Source: Halorussus salinisoli (GTDB taxonomy: Archaea; Halobacteriota; Halobacteria; Halobacteriales; Haladaptataceae). From it: a DNA stretch of 64,000 nucleotides. The notes beneath the pieces are model-generated. The model was not told the DNA's origin and ran no database searches. It was given only the letters and a program-made list of their open reading frames with translations. Every line of letters starts with the position of its first letter. Position 1 is the first letter of the stretch. The position numbers and the translations under genes were made by a program. The stretch lies in the NCBI GenBank assembly GCA_005239435.1, contig SZNP01000001.1:1054001-1118000 (forward strand), given 5' to 3'. Below are positions 1 through 8,164 of the stretch, piece by piece.

Positions 1-271
1 CCGCGCCCAGCTCGCCGTGAATCTGTATCGCGTCGGGTCCGACGATTCGAGCGAGTTCGACCGCCCGTTCGGGCGTCTCGGGCATCGTGACCAGTACGGT
101 CGTGACGAACGGGGGAGCGGCGGCGGCGAGTTCGACTGCTAACTCCGGTTCGATTTCGCGCGGGGAATCGACCGGTACGTCGACGAGCAGGCCGACCGCG
201 TCCGCACCCGCTTCGACGGCCACCCGGAGGTCGTCGCGGCAGGTGAGACCACAGACTTTCACGCGCGTCAT
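1..271 (-). CDS. trpF: Phosphoribosylanthranilate isomerase TrpF, partial (C-terminus outside window)
   Basis: Only the first 90 codons are in the window. The protein begins MTRVKVCGLTCRDDLR, the KxCG start of the TrpF beta-barrel, and shows an AGADAVGLL segment and a DAIQIHGE segment typical of the family. TrpF converts N-(5-phosphoribosyl)anthranilate to CdRP in tryptophan synthesis. Its ATG (269-271) overlaps the TGA stop of trpD (268-270), so the two genes are an operon with likely coupled translation. Confidence 0.93.
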   Translation of the reverse strand, partial: MTRVKVCGLTCRDDLRVAVEAGADAVGLLVDVPVDSPREIEPELAVELAAAAPPFVTTVLVTMPETPERAVELARIVGPDAIQIHGELGA

Positions 272-1272
272 GCTCTCACAGGTCGGCAGAGTTCTTCGAG
301 TTGGTCGGCGGCCCCACCGTCGTCGATGGCCTTCGCGGCGCGTTCGGCACCGTCTTCGAGGGAGTCGGCCTCCCCGGCGACGTAGATGGCCGCCCCGGCG
401 TTGGCGAGGATGATATCGCGCTTCGCGCCGGTAACGTCTCCCTCCACGATGCCGCGGAGGTCGGCGGCGTTCTCCTCGGGGGTGCCGCCGGCGACGGCGG
501 ACACGTCGTGGCGCGGGAGGCCGAGGTCGGCGGGCGTGATGGTGTACTCCTCGATGTCGTCACCGTGGACCTCCGCGACGGTTGTCTCGTCGTGGATTGC
601 GATTTCGTCCATGCCGGACCCGTGGACGACCAGCGCGCGCTCTACGTTCATGTGGGAGAGCGAGCGTGCGAGGACCGGCACGAGGTCGGGGTCGTAGACG
701 CCGACGATCTGGGCGTCCGCACCGGCGGGGTTGGTCAGCGGGCCGAGGACGTTGAACACGGTGCGCATTCCGAGTTCCTTCCGGGGGCCGATGACGGCCT
801 TCATCGCGGGGTGGAACACGGGCGCGAGCATGAACCCGATGCCGTCGTCCTCGATGGCTCGCTCGACCGCCGGCGGTTCGGCGTCGATTTCGACCCCGAC
901 CGTTTCGAGTACGTCCGCGCTCCCGGAGGAAGAGGAGACCGAGTAGTTGCCGTGCTTGGCGACCGGGACGCCCGCACCGCTGGCGACGACGGCGCTCGTG
1001 GTCGAGACGTTGATGGTGTTGTAGTCGTCGCCGCCGGTCCCGCAGGTGTCCACGAGCGGCGAGCGGTCGGGGTCGATGGTCCGGGCCGCGTCGCGCATCC
1101 CCTGCGCGAATCCGGCGATTTCGGTCTCGGTCTCGCCCTTCGCGCGGAGGGCCGTGAGGAGCGACCCGATCTGCGCCTCGGTCGCGCCCTCGAAGACGGC
1201 CGTGGCCGCCTCGCGTGCTTCGTCGAGCGTGAGGTCCTCGCCGTCGGTCGCGCGTTCGATGTAGTCCTGCAT
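268..1272 (-). CDS. trpD: Anthranilate phosphoribosyltransferase TrpD
   Basis: A 334-residue enzyme that joins anthranilate to PRPP, the second step of tryptophan synthesis. The DTCGTGGDD PRPP-binding loop lies at residues 75-83, followed by the KHGNYSVSSSSGSADVLE segment near residue 106, where S/G-rich residues contact phosphate and anthranilate. The length is normal for the family. It is first in the visible operon and overlaps trpF by four bases. The start is the ATG at 1270-1272, preceded by a non-coding region with an AT-containing stretch around 1290-1330. Confidence 0.96.
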   Translation of the reverse strand: MQDYIERATDGEDLTLDEAREAATAVFEGATEAQIGSLLTALRAKGETETEIAGFAQGMRDAARTIDPDRSPLVDTCGTGGDDYNTINVSTTSAVVASGAGVPVAKHGNYSVSSSSGSADVLETVGVEIDAEPPAVERAIEDDGIGFMLAPVFHPAMKAVIGPRKELGMRTVFNVLGPLTNPAGADAQIVGVYDPDLVPVLARSLSHMNVERALVVHGSGMDEIAIHDETTVAEVHGDDIEEYTITPADLGLPRHDVSAVAGGTPEENAADLRGIVEGDVTGAKRDIILANAGAAIYVAGEADSLEDGAERAAKAIDDGGAADQLEELCRPVRA

Positions 1273-2120
1273 TTTAACTCACCAATGTACTTCTTCGTCT
1301 TACAATGAACACAATCGTACATCCACTTAAGGGTGTCGGGGAGCGGAAGGGAGACAACCGACGACGCGCTCCTCCGTGAGGCCACGCTCGTCGCTCGGTG
1401 ACACCCTCGCCCTCGGCACGCGGTGGCCCTCTTTCCCGCGCCAACTACAGGCCACCTTCATCCTGGCTCACGCTACAGGCTACCTTCATCCCGGCGCGTG
1501 CTGGCGCAGTCTGGCGGTTTGAGACCGCGCCAGGGCGCGCGAGGGACGACCGAGCAAAGCGAGGGAGTCGGTTGGTGAGGGTGTGGCCCGCGGCCGCAGT
1601 GCGGTTGCGGTGCCGTGCGGTAGACTCCGTGGTGCAAGGAGTAGCTAGCTTTGCTGAATCTGCTCCTGTCTACAGTTGGCCGCAGAGTAGCTAGCTTTTC
1701 GACCCGACTCGCATCTCCACGTTGGTGGTTGCTCTGCTGTGCGGTGTCGTACAGCCGTCGCAGATTCGAACAGTCACGTCCTCTTTCGCTCTCCGTCTAT
1801 CCGGTGTGACAGCGCACAGCTACGAGTTGGTCGGTCGTTCCGGCGGTTCCCACGTAAGAAATATACTTGCACGTCTAAACCGGGCAAACACATAGTAAGA
1901 AAATATTTACCATTCTAAGAAGCAGGCTTTTACGTCCCAACTGCGAACTACTGTCGCCGGACTCGATCATCTGCTCGGCGGTTTTCTACCCCTTCGAGGG
2001 TCACGCAGCACCTCCGCGACAGACCCTCATGGTAAATCGCCGGACCGCGCCGGAATCCGAAAGGTTCAATTATCCCCCGGACAAACCCAGAAATGCGTCC
2101 GACGGAGGCCGCACCAACGT
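1273..2120. other. Gene-free region between trp operon and tRNA-Val
   Basis: No convincing gene is seen in about 850 bases. It holds a tandem imperfect 28-base repeat (1445-1472 and 1473-1500), two copies of AGTAGCTAGCTTT (1640-1652 and 1686-1698), an AT-rich promoter-like stretch (about 1855-1935) and a 7-bp hairpin (GAGGGTC at 1996-2002 with GACCCTC at 2022-2028). The AT-rich stretch plus downstream hairpin could mark a small non-coding RNA, but nothing identifies a known family. Confidence 0.5.
1445..1500. repeat. Tandem imperfect 28-base repeat
   Basis: Two adjacent 28-base units both begin CTACAGGC and share an ACCTTCATCC core. They differ at about five positions, mostly transitions. 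Neither unit lies in a credible reading frame. Confidence 0.7.
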
Positions 2121-2194
2121 GGGTTTGTGGTCTAGTTGGTTATGACACCTCCTTGACATGGAGGAGGCCGGCAGTTCAAATCTGCCCAAACCCA
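2121..2194 (+). tRNA. tRNA-Val (anticodon GAC)
   Basis: The cloverleaf is complete in 74 bases: acceptor GGGTTTG (2121-2127) pairs with CAAACCC (2187-2193), discriminator A at 2194. The anticodon stem is CCTCC/GGAGG around loop TTGACAT, giving anticodon GAC for valine GUC codons. The T arm is GGCAG-TTCAAAT-CTGCC. No intron is seen and CCA is not encoded. Confidence 0.95.
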
Positions 2195-2351
2195 CTTCTT
2201 CCCGACGTTCGTCCCAACTAGCACGCGGTAACGGGATTCCCTTGAGCGTGTCTGCGAGTCCGACGAGTGACCTCGTTCACCAGTCGTTCAGGTCCAGTTT
2301 GGTCAGGCGCGCCCACCAAAAGCTAATACGGGTGACGTGTTGTGAAAGCTT

Positions 2352-2780
2352 GTGGATTACACGAGTTCCAATAAGGTCGTCGCGACTACTGGTGCGGCCA
2401 TATTCGCCACTTCTACGGCAGTGAATCTCGTTCGGATAGCACTCGGGAGTAGTCTTCCTTCGACGCTGGAGTTGTTCTCTCACCAACCAGTACTTCCGAC
2501 GGGACTTCTCGTGGCAATCGTCGCTGTTGGCTTATTACTCGTAGGTTCCTGGTCGAAACGAACTGCGTCTATTGCTCTCATCCTCGGCGTAGTCATGACT
2601 GTTCTATCGGTTACTGGACTGTACAGCCTCTGGAAATTGACTGAGGCATCTGCCGTTCCACTCGGGACAGTCGTATGGGCGTTTCCCACCGTTAACCTCC
2701 TCGGCGGCATTCTCGTGTTAGTAGGTGCATTTAGAGAACTAGACAGAAACCGTGTCGGCGACGTACCGACGATGACGTAA
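2352..2780 (+). CDS. Small four-helix membrane protein, unknown function
   Basis: A 142-residue protein with about four hydrophobic segments (near residues 10-30, 45-65, 70-90 and 105-130) and no soluble domain that I recognise. The GTG start follows a TATA-like CTAATAC by about 25 bases, consistent with a leaderless transcript. Codon use is less GC-biased than in neighbours (TTA and AAT codons appear), which may mean foreign origin or relaxed constraint. Its neighbour at 2875 has the same character. No function can be assigned. Confidence 0.6.
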   Translation: MDYTSSNKVVATTGAAIFATSTAVNLVRIALGSSLPSTLELFSHQPVLPTGLLVAIVAVGLLLVGSWSKRTASIALILGVVMTVLSVTGLYSLWKLTEASAVPLGTVVWAFPTVNLLGGILVLVGAFRELDRNRVGDVPTMT

Positions 2781-2874
2781 CACCGCCGATACGTGCGCAC
2801 CACGGGGCGAGCAATACAGAGCCTGTAGGTAACGAAACCGAAGATACTTAATCTACCCTGGATGACCTACGGAG

Positions 2875-3102
2875 GTGGTAGAGAGTCCGTTCACCTATCT
2901 AAAAGGGATTGGGTTGCTTCTCGCGCTGTTCTTCGTCTTCTATCCAGTCGTCCTCGTTCTCCAATTACTTACGGGCACAGTCACGGAGTCGATCGGTCAG
3001 ATTGCAGTTCTCCTGGTCTCGTCTCTCATCGCGTGGGTCTGGCTGATTCGGCTGTATCGAGCGTACGGCTCTGTTGATGTAACGACGAAAGCGACTGAAT
3101 AA
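2875..3102 (+). CDS. Small two-helix membrane protein, unknown function
   Basis: A 75-residue protein with two hydrophobic stretches (about residues 9-33 and 40-60) and a short polar tail. The GTG start at 2875 is about 25-30 bases after a TATA-like ATACTTAAT, so the mRNA is probably leaderless. It has lower GC than most of the window and sits next to a similarly odd membrane protein. The small size leaves some doubt that it is a gene. Confidence 0.45.
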   Translation: MVESPFTYLKGIGLLLALFFVFYPVVLVLQLLTGTVTESIGQIAVLLVSSLIAWVWLIRLYRAYGSVDVTTKATE

Positions 3103-3621
3103 CGGTAACGTCGCGCACGATCGCTTCGGCGGTGAGGTCGCACCACGCACCGAGTATTCAGAGCGTTGATTCGTCGTCGAGCGGTTGCAGGAGCGCGGCG
3201 TCGGTCGTCCGAACGAAGGGGGACGTTACAGGAGTACTCCTGACCAACCAGTTCGACGGTCGTCTGGACACTCCGGGAGTTACAGTCGCAAGGTCGTCGA
3301 AGCCGATTCGGCGTACTCTTCGTCGTCGGTTCCCACGTTTCTTTCCACACCGTATAGTCCACTGGACACACCCGTCGTGACGGATATCGGGCAGGGGTGG
3401 CTCTCGGAGTGCAAACGCGAAGACTCCGGCGAGCCGACGACTTCCTCCAGTGGTCGTGGCGCAACCCCGACGGAGAGGGCCGGTTTAGGCGTTGTATAAT
3501 GAAATGACGGGGGTGAAAACGGACTAGTAATGAACGCGGTGAACGTTGGGGGAGGAACTCTCCGTTCCGACCGTACCGGCGAACGAGACTTTGGAACTGG
3601 CCGCTTCGGGGGGAGTGCGTG
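3103..3621. other. Gene-free region upstream of the phosphodiesterase-family gene
   Basis: About 520 bases with no reading frame that looks like a protein of this organism on either strand. Open frames here give arginine- and serine-rich translations typical of shadow frames. I see no repeat, hairpin or RNA gene that I can name. A TATA-like GTATAATG occurs near 3495. Confidence 0.4.
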
Positions 3622-5256
3622 ATGGCCGAAACGAGCCTCGACGTCCTGCTCGTCGGCATCGACGCGGGGTGTCTTCCGGTCTTCGACCGACTCCGTGACG
3701 ACGAGATACCGACCATCCGCTCGATCTGCGACGACGGCGTCGTCGCGCCGCTGGAGTCCCAGATGCCGCCGTGGACGCCGAGCGCGTGGCCGTCGATGTA
3801 CACCGGCGTCAACCCCGGCAAACACGGTGTCTGCGGGTTCGTGACCTACGACGGATACGATTTCCGCGTCGTCACCGGTGACGACGTCGAGGAGCACTCC
3901 ATCTGGTCGCTACTCGACGACCACGGCGTGACGAGCGTGGTCGTCAACGTCCCCGTCACGCATCCGCCGGAGAAGCTAGACGGCGCGGTGATTCCGGGGT
4001 TCATCGGACCCGAAGACCCGCGCTGTCACCCCGAGGGAGCGCTCGAGGACGTCCGGGACGCCATCGGCGAGTACCGGGTCTACCCGACGTACTCCCGCGA
4101 GGACTCGGACTACACCGACGCCCAGAAGATGGAGGAGTACACCGACCTGGTCAGGATGCGCGGCGAGGCGTTCCGGCATCTGGCCGACCAACACGACCCC
4201 GAGTTCGGGTTCGTCCAGTTCCAGAAACCGGATACCGTGTTCCACGAGTTCGAGGGCGACTGGGAGAAGGTGTCGACGGTCTACGAGGAGACGGACCGCC
4301 AAATCGGGAAGATACTCGACAGGAACGACCCCGACACCGTCGTGATAGCCAGCGACCACGGCATGGGACCGTACGACGAGTACGAGTTCCGCGTCAACGA
4401 GTTCCTGCGCGACGAGGGATTCGTGAAAGCCACTCGGGGCGGCAAGGGGATGCCGTCGTGGAACCCCATCCAAGACGAACTGCGAGAGGGCAAGGAGACG
4501 ACGACCTGGGAACCGAACGCGGTCGAGCGCATGGCGGCGACCGCAGCGAAGTTCGGCTTCACCGCCCGTCGCATCCGGACGGCGTTAGAGAAGGTGGGAC
4601 TCGCCGACGTCGCGCTCCAGTACGCGCCGAAAAACGTCGCCCGGACCGGCAACGAGCAGGTCGACTTCGAGAACTCGGCTGCCTACATGCGCGCCCGGAC
4701 CGAACTCGGCGTCCGCGTCAACCTCGAGGGTCGCGAACCGGAGGGCGTCGTCCCGCCCGAGAAGTACGACGACGTGCGCGAGGCGCTCGTCGAACGACTG
4801 AGCGACGTCCGGACGCCCGACGGCGACCCGGTGTTCGAAGAGGTCGTCCCGCGCGAAGAGTACTTCCACGGCAAGAACGTCGAGAACGCGCCCGACGTCG
4901 TCATCGTCCCGAACGAGATGGAACAGTTCCTCTCCGCGCAACTGCTCGGCGACTACTTCGCACCGCCGACCGAACCCTGGAACCACAAACTCGACGGCGT
5001 CTTCGCGGCGAAAGGCGAAGCCATCGACCCCCACGGCATCGAGGAGCGACCTCGCCCACACCTGTTCGACGTGGCTCCGACGGTCATGTCCGCGCTCGGC
5101 GTTCCCTACAGCGACCGGATGGACGGCGAGGTCATCCCCGTGGTCGAGGACGCCGGCGCGACGACGTACCCCGAGTACGACGAGACGGGCGACGCCTCGA
5201 TGAAAGACGAGGGGGAAGTCGAGGAACGACTGGCCGACCTCGGCTACGTACAGTAG
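3622..5256 (+). CDS. Alkaline-phosphatase-superfamily phosphodiesterase/nucleotide pyrophosphatase
   Basis: A 544-residue protein of the type I phosphodiesterase branch of the alkaline phosphatase superfamily (AP3A-hydrolase-like). The fold's first metal site is IDAGC near residue 13. The nucleophile segment is MPPWTPSAWPSMYTGVNPGKHG (about residues 50-70), where the Thr/Ser before GVNPGKHG is the expected nucleophile. The second metal site is SDHGMGP near residue 243. Family members hydrolyse phosphate mono- or diesters, and the true substrate cannot be read from sequence. No signal peptide is seen, so it is probably cytoplasmic. An in-frame GTG lies one codon before the chosen ATG. Confidence 0.85.
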   Translation: MAETSLDVLLVGIDAGCLPVFDRLRDDEIPTIRSICDDGVVAPLESQMPPWTPSAWPSMYTGVNPGKHGVCGFVTYDGYDFRVVTGDDVEEHSIWSLLDDHGVTSVVVNVPVTHPPEKLDGAVIPGFIGPEDPRCHPEGALEDVRDAIGEYRVYPTYSREDSDYTDAQKMEEYTDLVRMRGEAFRHLADQHDPEFGFVQFQKPDTVFHEFEGDWEKVSTVYEETDRQIGKILDRNDPDTVVIASDHGMGPYDEYEFRVNEFLRDEGFVKATRGGKGMPSWNPIQDELREGKETTTWEPNAVERMAATAAKFGFTARRIRTALEKVGLADVALQYAPKNVARTGNEQVDFENSAAYMRARTELGVRVNLEGREPEGVVPPEKYDDVREALVERLSDVRTPDGDPVFEEVVPREEYFHGKNVENAPDVVIVPNEMEQFLSAQLLGDYFAPPTEPWNHKLDGVFAAKGEAIDPHGIEERPRPHLFDVAPTVMSALGVPYSDRMDGEVIPVVEDAGATTYPEYDETGDASMKDEGEVEERLADLGYVQ

Positions 5257-5259
5257 CTG

Positions 5260-6111
5260 TCACTCCGGTCGCGGGAAGGCGTTGAACGACAGTTCTACGG
5301 GGGAGAACGGGTCGTACACCGACTGGTGGCACTGGCAGTACACCGCGTCGGTCGCGTTGAACTTCGAGGCGTCCTGGGAGGCGTTGAACCCTGGCGTGCA
5401 ACAGAAGTGGGTGCACTTGTCGAGCCACGCGACGAAGTCCGATTCGGTGGCCGCTCGCAGGAAGTCGGCGTTCTCGCTCTCCTCGGGGAGGTCCGAGACT
5501 TTCGGCGAGCGCAACACCTGTACCGGGAGTTGCTTCACGTCTTCGTCGTCGTCCGACTGCGAGCGCCACGTCGTCTGGGCGGCTTTGCCAGCACCGACCG
5601 ACCCGATGCCGTTGCTCCACTCCTCGTAGTCGGCGAAGTCGTCGACGTGGAGTTTCTGGCCCTGCTCGTGGTCGGCCTGCCACTCGTAGAGACCGGGCTT
5701 GGACCGCAGGAAGTTGTCCTGGTCGGCGTCGGGTCGCACGCCCTCTGCGATCTGGACGCCACAGTACTGGAACCACCGGCCCGTGTAGGTGACGCCGCCG
5801 ATTTCCTGCTCGGTGATCGTGAGGGTACTGCCGTCTTTCAGTTCCTTCTCTTTCACCTCGGGCCATATGCCCTTCAAGTACCCCTCGTCGTCGATGGTGA
5901 GGGGGACGAGGGGCATCCCGCGCGGGGCGGGACCGGCGGTGTTCTCGATACCGACGTAACTCGTCGGACCGCCGGTTCCACCCGCGGCGGAGGTGGCGGC
6001 GTTCAGAGCGCCACTGGCGGCAGTACCGACGCTGGTGAGTGTCGCGGTGCCGACGACGCCTTTCACGAATCGCCGTCGGCCGTCTTCGGGCGGATACTTG
6101 TCTGAATCCAT
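5260..6111 (-). CDS. Rieske [2Fe-2S] protein, Tat-exported
   Basis: A 283-residue protein with a twin-arginine signal (GRRRFVKG, residues 11-18) and hydrophobic segment, then a Rieske cluster fold near the C-terminus. Cluster ligands are C233 and H235 in CTHFCC, and C259 and H262 in CQCH. C238 and C261 can form the usual disulfide. This matches the iron-sulfur subunit of a cytochrome bc-type complex on the outer membrane face. No cytochrome b gene is adjacent, so its complex partner lies elsewhere. It is convergent with the gene ending at 5256. Confidence 0.88.
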   Translation of the reverse strand: MDSDKYPPEDGRRRFVKGVVGTATLTSVGTAASGALNAATSAAGGTGGPTSYVGIENTAGPAPRGMPLVPLTIDDEGYLKGIWPEVKEKELKDGSTLTITEQEIGGVTYTGRWFQYCGVQIAEGVRPDADQDNFLRSKPGLYEWQADHEQGQKLHVDDFADYEEWSNGIGSVGAGKAAQTTWRSQSDDDEDVKQLPVQVLRSPKVSDLPEESENADFLRAATESDFVAWLDKCTHFCCTPGFNASQDASKFNATDAVYCQCHQSVYDPFSPVELSFNAFPRPE

Positions 6112-6144
6112 CGGGACCCGACGGTAGTTCGGCCGATAGTGTTG

Positions 6145-6188
6145 TAAAAATTATGAATTATGTCCAATGTTTGGAAATTGGCCCAAAC
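6145..6188 (-). promoter_or_regulatory. Promoter region of the Rieske gene with inverted repeats
   Basis: On the minus strand an AT-rich TATA region (about 6147-6165) lies roughly 35-50 bases before the start codon. Next to it are two interleaved inverted repeats: CCAAT/ATTGG (6164-6168 and 6177-6181) and GTTTGG/CCAAAC (6169-6174 and 6183-6188). They could bind a regulator at the upstream edge of the promoter. Confidence 0.35.
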
Positions 6189-6319
6189 GTTAAGTGCCCT
6201 TTTCTACGAGGCGACGACACTGACCTGTGAGAACCGCTCAGGGAGTCCCTGACGCCGCAGTAGGGACCGCCAACCGACCACTCGGGCCAGTTTTTCTAGC
6301 CGGCTTTCCTCGACCGACT

Positions 6320-6883
6320 TCAACCCAACTCGTACTCCGCGTCGCACATCGCGCGAAGTCGCTCGTAGGTCTCGTCGGCTATCGCGTTGGGATTGGCACA
6401 GTAGACGCCTCGAACGTCTCGCGCTCGGACTCGATTGGTAAGCGTCTGGAAGAATCGACACACTCGCGCGTCGTCGGCGTAGACGAGAAGAACTCCGAGT
6501 CCGTCCGCAACGACCCAGCCGTTTCGAGGTTCGGCGTGTCGCACGGCGTCGGAGAACCGCATCGCTAGTCCCGTGAGGTCGTCGGGATCGACGGAGTCCG
6601 TCGTCCAGAGGTCGCCGTCGTACTCGTCTACCGTGGGGACCACCGGCACGACGCCGACGTTGGCGGAGCCGTGCCCGGCGCGTTCGAGACGCGTCTGGAG
6701 TCGCTTCGGATGGTCGCGTGCCGACACCACGAGGAGGTTGTCGAACGCGCGTTCGGGCAGGGCGGAAAACGGGTCGGCGTCGGTCGGCGTTCGGACGAGC
6801 GTCTGCGCTCCTGCGGTGGCGAACGCGTCTGCGAGGTCGTCGTCACTGACCCCGGTCTCCCCGGACCGCACTGCTTCTTCCAT
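6320..6883 (-). CDS. DUF7504-like haloarchaeal protein
   Basis: A 187-residue soluble protein with a FDNLLVVSARDHPKRL strand and a later GLGVLLVYADD segment, the pattern of haloarchaeal DUF7504 proteins (a RecA-like fold without an obvious Walker A motif). The role is unknown; family members often sit beside sensors and regulators. Its ATG is two bases after the stop of the DUF7344 protein, so the two are one operon. The family name is from memory of the motif and should be checked. Confidence 0.65.
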   Translation of the reverse strand: MEEAVRSGETGVSDDDLADAFATAGAQTLVRTPTDADPFSALPERAFDNLLVVSARDHPKRLQTRLERAGHGSANVGVVPVVPTVDEYDGDLWTTDSVDPDDLTGLAMRFSDAVRHAEPRNGWVVADGLGVLLVYADDARVCRFFQTLTNRVRARDVRGVYCANPNAIADETYERLRAMCDAEYELG

Positions 6884-6885
6884 GA

Positions 6886-7554
6886 CTACGACTCCTGAAT
6901 TTCCGGTGGCGTTTCACCCGCCCCGTTCGCGTGCCGTGAGAAGTACGTGTGTGCGACCGCCACGAAGCCGTACACGGCGACGATGACGGTTGCGAGAAGC
7001 ACGTCCGCGACCAGCGAGAAGGGCGGGAGACCGAGCCAGGCGCCCGTGAGTAGACCGAGGCCTCCGATTGCGAGTCCGAGATACCAGTTACACCACGGAA
7101 TGTCTGGCTGGGATTCGAGGTCCAAATACACGTCGAGTTGTTCGGCGGCACTCGATAGCTCCACGATGCCGCGATTTTGGTTGTACTCCACGATACCTGC
7201 GTCGTCCAATTTTGGCAGGTGAGACTGGTATAATGCTGTGTAAACCCGCTTGCGTTCTGCCGCGGAAATAGCGTCGACCGCGATATCGTTCTCCCACGCC
7301 GCTACCTGCTCGGCCAGTTCGGACAACTGGACCGTGTCGTCTGCACGTCGAAGGTAGTGGAGGGCGTACCGCCGCCGTCGGTTCTTCAGAACGTCGAAGA
7401 CGAGATCGCGCGAGAGGTCTTCCTCGGTCTGCTCTTCGTCTTCGGAGTCGACGATGTCGGAGACCTGCGATTCCGTGGCAGCCGCTTCCTGCTGGTCTGG
7501 AGTCTCGTCTGGTTCGGTGCTTTCTGTTCCTGATGAGTCACCAATGGTGCTCAT
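6886..7554 (-). CDS. DUF7344 winged-helix protein with two membrane helices
   Basis: A 222-residue protein. Residues 1-45 are acidic and disordered. Residues about 50-145 form a DUF7344 winged-helix domain (DLVFDVLKNRRRRYALHYL, then a LSELAEQVA helix). Two hydrophobic segments follow (about 155-200). This resembles membrane-anchored transcription regulators of haloarchaea. The ATG at 7552-7554 is preferred over upstream starts because upstream residues are not conserved-looking. It is operonic with the DUF7504-like gene. Confidence 0.75.
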   Translation of the reverse strand: MSTIGDSSGTESTEPDETPDQQEAAATESQVSDIVDSEDEEQTEEDLSRDLVFDVLKNRRRRYALHYLRRADDTVQLSELAEQVAAWENDIAVDAISAAERKRVYTALYQSHLPKLDDAGIVEYNQNRGIVELSSAAEQLDVYLDLESQPDIPWCNWYLGLAIGGLGLLTGAWLGLPPFSLVADVLLATVIVAVYGFVAVAHTYFSRHANGAGETPPEIQES

Positions 7555-7743
7555 TACTATGCCACCCCTTGCTCGTAACCCAGCATGGATAGAACACATC
7601 GCCGGGATTAGTCTTTGTTATTCACCATTTACCCACTGGAAATCATTGCTTACGAACAGTTGTACGTCCGTTCCAACCCTCCGTCGTCTTGCGGTAACTA
7701 CCGCTTACCCCCAGTTTTCGGGAGGTTCAGGCGATGGCGTCGT

Positions 7744-8076
7744 TCAACTCCAGTTACGCAAGTTCTCGTGTATCCCGAGAACGAGCGCCGGAACTACCAC
7801 CATGAATATGTGTTCCTCGATTGGAATACCGAGGAGTTCCACCCCGGTCCGAAGGGGGATAGCGAACACGCCGATATGGAGTGTGTACCAGTCCCACAAA
7901 TAGGCGATTGGATAGAGAACTGCAATAGTGCGGGCGGCTTGAACGAGCGCGGCGGCTCGATAGAGGAGCCCTACTGCGACGGTCCCCCAGACGATTTCGG
8001 TGACGAGGTACGTGTACTCACCGAACGCAGCGCCGATGTCGGGTATCACCTGCGAGAGTTCGGCCGGAATCGGCAA
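7744..8076 (-). CDS. Lycopene-cyclase-domain membrane protein (single domain)
   Basis: A 110-residue, three-helix membrane protein. The segment GIPIEEHIFMVVVPAL matches the PxE(E/Y) motif of CrtYc/CrtYd-type lycopene cyclase domains, and AYLWDWYTLHIGVFAI matches the preceding W(D)N(Y/W)..G.W motif. Full haloarchaeal CrtY has two such domains, so this is about half a normal enzyme. It may act as a homodimer, pair with a partner elsewhere, or have another isoprenoid-related role. No carotenoid gene is adjacent. Confidence 0.7.
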   Translation of the reverse strand: MPIPAELSQVIPDIGAAFGEYTYLVTEIVWGTVAVGLLYRAAALVQAARTIAVLYPIAYLWDWYTLHIGVFAIPLRTGVELLGIPIEEHIFMVVVPALVLGIHENLRNWS

Positions 8077-8164
8077 AAATCCCGGCGTCGGACCGAATCC
8101 GATTCTCGGAATCCTGTAATTCGGCTAAGCTTCATTAGAAGGGGCGGTGTACGTCTAGGTGACG

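Noticed and set aside
301..1308. Long plus-strand frame opposite trpD (335 codons)
   Set aside because: It is the antisense of a conserved gene and its translation is Arg/Gly/Val-rich with no family pattern. Such frames are frequent in GC-rich genomes because stop codons are rare.
2029..2150. Short plus-strand frame beginning at 2029 and running into the tRNA
   Set aside because: It overlaps a clear tRNA gene and its translation matches nothing in character.
2082..2194. Possible att repeat from the word CAAACCCA upstream and within tRNA-Val
   Set aside because: Only eight bases are shared and both copies lie on the same side of the putative element. Chance is adequate.
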